Source of the DNA: Flaccisagitta enflata
Lineage: Eukaryota; Chaetognatha; Sagittoidea; Aphragmophora
Direction of reading: 5' to 3'
DNA length: 64,000 bases
NCBI GenBank assembly: GCA_965153355.1
Contig: OZ231126.1
Coordinates: 102,362,001-102,426,000, forward strand
Every line of letters starts with the position of its first letter. Positions within the stretch are counted from its first letter, which is position 1. A program made the translations under genes and the position numbers. The notes beneath the pieces were generated by a model. The model did not search any database. It saw nothing but the letters and a program-made list of their open reading frames with translations, and had not been told where the DNA came from. This document shows, piece by piece, positions 59,801-64,000 of the stretch.

Positions 59801-62049
59801 AGAGAGCTAGCGTCCTGGAAACAAATAGCAAGCAGCCACACAACCGGGCTAAGAAGCCGGAGGAGATAGACTTGACCAGAGATCATGAGGTAACCGTGAA
59901 GGTGGAAACGAATTGCGTGTTGACAGTCACTTCTTCAGATGATGAGGAAAAAGAGTTGAAGAGGAAAGAGGAGATAAAAAGAAAGAAGGAAATAGAGAGG
60001 AAAATGGAAGAAGAGAAAAGACAGCGCGAAGAGGCGCAGAAAAGAGAAGAGGAAGACGTCGAGAGAAGACAAGAGGCCCTACAGAGACAGATAGAGGAGC
60101 TGGAGATAGAGAAGAAAAGAATTAGGGAAGGTGGAGAGAAAGAAGGAGAGAAGAAGAAGGTAGTGGCAGATAAGAGACCCACAAATGCGGAAGCTGCTTG
60201 CTCGAGCAAGAGCATGGCAGAAGGACAAACAGATCAAAGAGTCGTCCAAAGAAGGGACAGAAGCATGTCAAGGGATTCTTCTTCTTCCTGCCCTAGTTCG
60301 ACAGACAGCGAGACGTCTTCCACGGAATATTCAGACACAGAAGAGGAAAGTCCACCTAAGGCAAGCGGAAAGGAGGCGAAAGGAAAGAAGAAGGAGGAAG
60401 ATCCAGCAGAGGAAACCAAGAAAAGAAAGGAGGAAGAAAAATCAAAGAAAAACCAAGAAGAGATTGCGAGGCAGAAAGAAAAGGTGGACAAGCAAAAGAA
60501 AATCAAAGAGAGAAGCGAGAAGGAAAAAGAGAAGAAAGAAAGAGAAGAGAAAGAAAAGGAAAAAGAAAGGCAAAAGAGAGAAGAGGAAGAAAGGAAGAAA
60601 AGGAAAAGAAAAGAGGAAGAAGAAATGAAAGAGAAGAAAGAGAGAGCGCAGGAAAGAGCGCCGGCAGATGCAGGCTCAGTTACACTCACAGCTGAGCAGG
60701 CAGAGAGATTTAAAGAATGGGAAAGACAAAATGATGCCAAGAGAGAAGCGACAGAGAGGCAAAGCCGAGCGATCAGCCCAAAAGGAAAAGGTGGCGGGAA
60801 GGTTACCCGAGAAAGCAGTAGATCAGAGGAAAGTAATGCGTCAGAGAGAAAAACAAATGGGCGGGATAAGTACTGGAGAAGAAAGGCGAAATCATCCGAA
60901 ATGGAGATGAAAAATCTCAGCAGGGAGGAGGAAGAAAGAAAATGGGGAACCCCCCCTGTTCCAGCTACCCCTGCCCAACCAAAGGCAAGAGAGAGAGTAG
61001 AGCCGCGGGAGGAATCAAGAAGGCGCGACGCTTCAGCAAGCTCCGGAGGCAAAGAGGAAAAGGAGGAAGAAGAGGTTAGACAGAGACGCATAAATGGAGG
61101 ATGCGATGATAAAGTGAAGGAGCTTTCGGAGTCAGAGGATGAGGACGATGAAGGCAATGGCGAGAAAAGAAGAAGAGAAAAGTTTAGAAGTGAGAGAAAG
61201 ATGGAAGCGAAAAGGGTACCTGCGGTCGAGCGCTTGGGCGCGAAGAGAGATGCGTCGCCACCAAGAGGAAAGAGGCTGAAGAAGTGGGCCGAGCAAAGCG
61301 AGAATGGGTGGTTCATGTCGTCGAGCTCGGGAGGAAGCGGACGAGCGGAGGCAGACGAGGAAAGCGTCGAGCTGCTTCATGACTACGATGACGGAGATCC
61401 GAGAATATCGACCGTCACGGAGCATCCACCACCGGTAAGACATGAATTGGGTGATCCGGCTGATGAGGAAGAGAAAGGACCGGTAACGAATTATCCAACA
61501 ATGGAAGAATTAGATGAGGGTTACATCCTTGACCATATGCAAAATGGCAATGTTTGTGGCGGGACCACAAACATGGGCCATTATAAGTTTATAGAAAAGA
61601 TAACACATAACTATAAATTTGACCATACGCCAGCTGGGCAGGATGAAATTTTTCATTTCAAAAGAACCATCAGAAATTTCATTGAAACAGTCAAAACTAG
61701 CATAAGCAAGGATGTGACTTCTTATACTATTATTGCGGTGTTCATGAGCAAGACTACCCGTTACTACCACACCTTGAAGGAAATGATCAAAATTGAGAAC
61801 TTTTACACAAGCTTCCGTCATTTTATAAATGACTTCATCAAGCGCCAGTGGCCTAATGTGCGTCAACATTGGCGTGTTCAGGATTTCCCAAAAATGCAAA
61901 AAACGCCTGTGCAGAAAGTTTGGGCACGTTATGAGGTTAGCATGACACAAAAAATCATCATCGATTTTCAGAGTCCTCAGACCTCCACTTCTTTAAAGTT
62001 GGCCTGTCAAGCCAAAAGGGTGTTTTTGATGTACAACCCTCAAAATTGA
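56824..62049 (+). CDS. ORF4: very large acidic coiled-coil protein with CCHC cluster and SUMO-interacting-like motifs
   Basis: First ATG 56,824; a second ATG (56,854) has a better context. Up to 1741 residues in one uninterrupted frame. In order: acidic N-terminus (about 10-190), Arg/Lys cluster (about 197-250), Ala-rich spacer, a globular-looking segment (about 310-525) with C456-x2-C459-x6-H466-x3-C470, an Ala/Asp repeat (about 540-600), a long coiled coil (about 600-950), IDLT (1015-1018) and VLTVTSSDDEE (from 1032) resembling SUMO-interacting motifs, a second charged helix, a Ser/acidic stretch (about 1150-1180), and a Lys/Glu-rich helix (about 1190-1280). No enzyme recognised; a scaffold or matrix protein is the best guess. 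After about 61,510 base composition becomes AT-rich and protein character changes. A good splice donor (CCG-GTAAGA at 61,435) suggests the true coding part may end or splice there. Confidence 0.7.
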   Translation: MRKTRQSKKKMANEDGDGESSAQTIGENEGNGDGVDDPARAPDDGAGESNTTPEVDQLNLMPEDDESILEDEEETEEGRKTVSGNPMIGGDPPHDDEEDERLLMIDEGGNDADEGLEGDEAITDGASSNSELFGNRLDGVDEFDESNHSVGVNAEGVAPADEELQQEETVPRQDINLRSMDTDTDTDDSVVDPEKCKVKIKDRNRKDKRAVVAKEVKEREREEKMNRRARRREKKQKRRERRHKQEGMIDNADNAAEAAGAAEADEAAGAAEAAGRGETGRTTDDEEEDSSSSNDSLPVKPHGGATEDKDKAWRERILKIRTKYKQADYVAGALPKDVMMKVVIKPKLKGDIEARLSKALGKRKTRVSARSPAYHAFNGRGNGLKKFIQDDEKNLGPNNYPSANDIDEKKFREIQEEYLANPDEPVKHKLDTLVTLWQRLGEYTGLEYNKVYSTLCENCGTKTASHFTTCEQWPNEAMEKMKEMHGTTNDVKRFFMEVLNELARMLDDIDMAEQHMAREAEEEENRRKQEERAGVEDEDVINANAAPEASVNADVDTNVDANGDANVDAEADADSDAESEAFSEAATNANSEAVDIVVLESRLRNEEEKRMEGIRLIMEEEKRKRIRAEDVAHGMEADANEKQGEINALKLQLEEYKAKEVTWMDERATTSVKLVTRMEEMEKLRTDNEQLSSGMGSLKVERDDSLARCAETESRKDKLEKENKDMKADMKADLKVVRPKADERDYFFNELQAKKRSVVLLEEKLEQKVSEQKKEQTLHARTLREKDKKISTLQAKITNLQTCVKELEKENKANKSDKKFQEDLAMESEAYRKAKAGETAYMKLYKELLEREIKRMSSKEGKELRSGNAEAKLDAVMEEEKRTMDDHAQKLREMEELKTFAEKQMERQRKEMTKMLNQMTGMQREVADMADTLDQIQANGPKFEDQLGTMAETMRLWLQDEEEPQKPQRSESGQSLIVDVKGEVCGVKRGVEKRASVLETNSKQPHNRAKKPEEIDLTRDHEVTVKVETNCVLTVTSSDDEEKELKRKEEIKRKKEIERKMEEEKRQREEAQKREEEDVERRQEALQRQIEELEIEKKRIREGGEKEGEKKKVVADKRPTNAEAACSSKSMAEGQTDQRVVQRRDRSMSRDSSSSCPSSTDSETSSTEYSDTEEESPPKASGKEAKGKKKEEDPAEETKKRKEEEKSKKNQEEIARQKEKVDKQKKIKERSEKEKEKKEREEKEKEKERQKREEEERKKRKRKEEEEMKEKKERAQERAPADAGSVTLTAEQAERFKEWERQNDAKREATERQSRAISPKGKGGGKVTRESSRSEESNASERKTNGRDKYWRRKAKSSEMEMKNLSREEEERKWGTPPVPATPAQPKARERVEPREESRRRDASASSGGKEEKEEEEVRQRRINGGCDDKVKELSESEDEDDEGNGEKRRREKFRSERKMEAKRVPAVERLGAKRDASPPRGKRLKKWAEQSENGWFMSSSSGGSGRAEADEESVELLHDYDDGDPRISTVTEHPPPVRHELGDPADEEEKGPVTNYPTMEELDEGYILDHMQNGNVCGGTTNMGHYKFIEKITHNYKFDHTPAGQDEIFHFKRTIRNFIETVKTSISKDVTSYTIIAVFMSKTTRYYHTLKEMIKIENFYTSFRHFINDFIKRQWPNVRQHWRVQDFPKMQKTPVQKVWARYEVSMTQKIIIDFQSPQTSTSLKLACQAKRVFLMYNPQN
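61435..61440 (+). promoter_or_regulatory. Putative 5' splice site in ORF4
   Basis: CCG followed by GTAAGA within the last GC-rich part of ORF4. The downstream 600 bp of frame is compositionally different and may be intron or untranslated sequence. Confidence 0.35.
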
Positions 62050-62610
62050 AATATTGCAAAAATGGTCAAAATTTTAAAAATCTTCATTCTTGGGCTTGTT
62101 GGGTGGGAAAACATCAAGGAAGGTGGTGGGTGGGTGGTTGTGCCCCATGGGGTAGGCAAATTGGCCAAAATTGAGGTCCTGATGGTGGTTGTAAAATGAC
62201 GAAAATTCAAAATGTTGATTTTGGTCAAATATGTTGTAACTTGATGATTTGAGCAAAAAATCAGAATCATGGGTTAAAAATGCCAAATATCCTTGTGTGG
62301 TTCGATCGATTTACCATTCACTTTGAACACACGGTTGGAGAAAATATTTTGGCTCAATCTCACTCAAAAACACTCAAGAAGCTTGTGAATTTTGTCCATT
62401 TTCATTCAAAAATGGCACCTCAGAAGTCTCACAAAGTACAGCAAAAAATTACTTTTTTGACCATTTGACCTATACCATTGGGGGTTTTATAGAGGGCTCA
62501 TGGTCGAATTTGGGGCTGGCTGTGAAATCATAGTTGGGGTATAATTAGTTTAAGTCCCCGAGCTCTTTCCTTGGCTTCCTGGAGGCTTCCACGAGCTACT
62601 CGGCCTCTGT
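62050..62610. other. AT-rich non-coding stretch after ORF4
   Basis: No gene, no AATAAA near the stop, no repeat structure that I can support. Confidence 0.5.
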
Positions 62611-64000
62611 ACAGGTGGCCAAAAAGGCTAAACAAGGCCAAAAATGTCAAAAAAGCTCCAAAATTCAAATTTTTATGGTTAATTTGATTAGAAGAACCAA
62701 AATGTCTTTCTAGTTTACTCAGTTATATCTTATGGAATTGGGCTATGCTGAAAAATGACCAGCCAAAGCCGTGGGGGTCTCTAAGGACCCCAAAATGGCC
62801 ACAAAAGGTCAAAAAATGACTCATTTTAGGGAATATCATAAAATAATGAAAAATAATGAAATTTGATTATCAAAGCATCGATTCATGCAAAAATATAGTT
62901 TCAGTGAAGTACAAGAGACTAGAAATAGCAAAAAAAATCGACCCTCATGGCTGTATCAGGCCAAAAACAGGTCAAATATAGCCAAAGTAGGCTTAAAATG
63001 ACAAAAAAGCTTCAAAATTCAAATTTTTTGGTTAATTAGATTAGAAAAACCAAAATGACTTTGCAGTTTACTCAGTTAAAACTTTTGGAACTGTGCTCTG
63101 CTGAAGAACAACCAGCGAAAGCCCTGGGGGGGCTCTAAGGACCCCACAATGGCCAAAAAAAGGGCCAAAAATGACTCATTTTAGGAATTATCAAAAAATA
63201 ATCTTTCCGCCAGGTTGTTAACCGTCATCATTAATGATTTCTTTGAAGCTTTTTTGTCATTTTAAGCCAACTTTGGCTATATTTGACCTGTTTTTGGCCT
63301 GATACAGCAATGAGGGTCAAATTTTTTTGCTATTTCTAGTCTCTTGTACTTCACTGAGACTATATTTTTGCATGAATCGATGATTTGATAAAAAAATTTC
63401 AATATTTTTCATTATTTTTCTGTAATCCCTAAAATGAGTCATTTTTGGCCCTTTTTTTGACATTTTGGGGTCCTTAGAGCCCCCCCAGGGCTTTCGCTGG
63501 TTGTTCTTCAGCAGAGCACAGTTCCATAAGTTTTAACTGAGTAAACTACAAAGACATTTTGGTTTTTCTAATCAAATTAACCAAAAAATTTGAATTTTGA
63601 AGCTTTTTTGTCATTTTAAGCCTACTTTGGCTATATTTGACCTGTTTTTGGCCTGATACAGCCATGAGGGTCGATTTTTTTTGCTATTTCTAGTCTCTTG
63701 TACTTCACTTAAACTATATTTTGCATGAATCAATGATTTGATAAAAAAAATTTCATTATTTTTCATTATTTTTTGATATTCCCTGAAATAAGTCATTTTT
63801 TGCCCTTTTGTGGCCATTTTGGGGTCCTTAGAGACTCCCACGGCTTTTGCTGGTCATTTTTCAGCATAGCCCAATTCCATAAGATATAACTGAGTAAACT
63901 AGAAAGACATTTTGGTTCTTCTAATCAAATTAACCAAAAAATTTGAATTTTGGAGCTTTTTTGACATTTTTGGCCTTTTTTAGCCTTTTTGGCCACCTGT
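62611..64000. repeat. Large inverted repeat of tandemly doubled units, truncated by the window edge
   Basis: ACAGGTGGCC at 62,611 is the complement of the last ten bases (63,991-64,000), and pairing continues inward to about 63,195 and 63,240. Two block types alternate: one with ctcagtt...ccagc...aaggaccccaaaatgg, the other with gattcatgcaaaa...caagagactagaaatagc and ggtcaaatatagccaaag. The left arm has three blocks, the right arm four; the central loop is about 40 bp. Probably a foldback or palindromic amplification. Confidence 0.8.

Noticed and set aside
62290-62320. GGTTCGATCGA, a B-box-like word hinting at a tRNA gene
   Set aside because: No A box, no acceptor stem and no cloverleaf could be built around it.

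Overview
The window looks like intergenic, repeat-dominated DNA of an animal, probably an invertebrate; the species cannot be fixed from sequence. Reasons: CR1/Jockey-like LINE reverse-transcriptase remains, an LTR retrotransposon with PBS, PPT and a 4-bp target duplication, hAT-like and Tc1/mariner-like elements with 8-bp and TA duplications, very long microsatellites (CT, CTT, CA, GA, GAA, AAC), splice-site-like motifs, and no bacterial-style gene packing. No tRNA, rRNA or CRISPR array was recognised.

Layout. 0-34 kb is essentially repeats: MITEs, foldback elements, minisatellites, a 5.1-kb hAT-like element (14.75-19.86 kb), and several abundant families built from short hairpins plus a tandem or microsatellite core. 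34.2-49.2 kb holds one LINE pseudogene (minus strand) whose pieces are scattered over 15 kb by later insertions. One of these is an LTR retrotransposon (34,586-45,104) whose 5' LTR is itself split by two further insertions with 10-bp and 8-bp target duplications. An eight-copy 107-bp satellite lies at 45.6-46.5 kb.

49.2-62.0 kb is the exceptional part: a plus-strand, purine-rich block of long open frames. It begins with an LTR-end/primer-binding-site-like signature (about 49,414) and a TATA-like site (about 50,132). A tiny 25-codon upstream ORF with a putative 43-nt intron follows, then an array of six near-identical stem-loops (50,282-50,463). ORF1 (203 codons) contains no ATG in any frame, and its stop overlaps the ATG of ORF2 (947 aa, RING-H2-like N-terminus, poly-Asn and RG-rich tail). 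One TGA separates ORF2 from ORF3 (521 aa) in the same frame. About 1.2 kb further on comes ORF4 (up to 1741 aa from its first ATG, acidic/coiled-coil, two SUMO-interacting-like motifs). No reverse transcriptase, integrase, protease or polymerase is visible in these frames. The layout (short uORF, structured leader, AUG-free ORF, first AUG at the next ORF) resembles the shunt/leaky-scanning organisation known from plant pararetroviruses, so I regard this locus as the best candidate for an undescribed system. That reading is inference.

A second unusual theme is a dispersed repeat family (at least ten copies) whose 7-10-nt terminal 'key' is written three times per element and co-varies between copies. 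62.6-64.0 kb is a large inverted repeat running off the window end.
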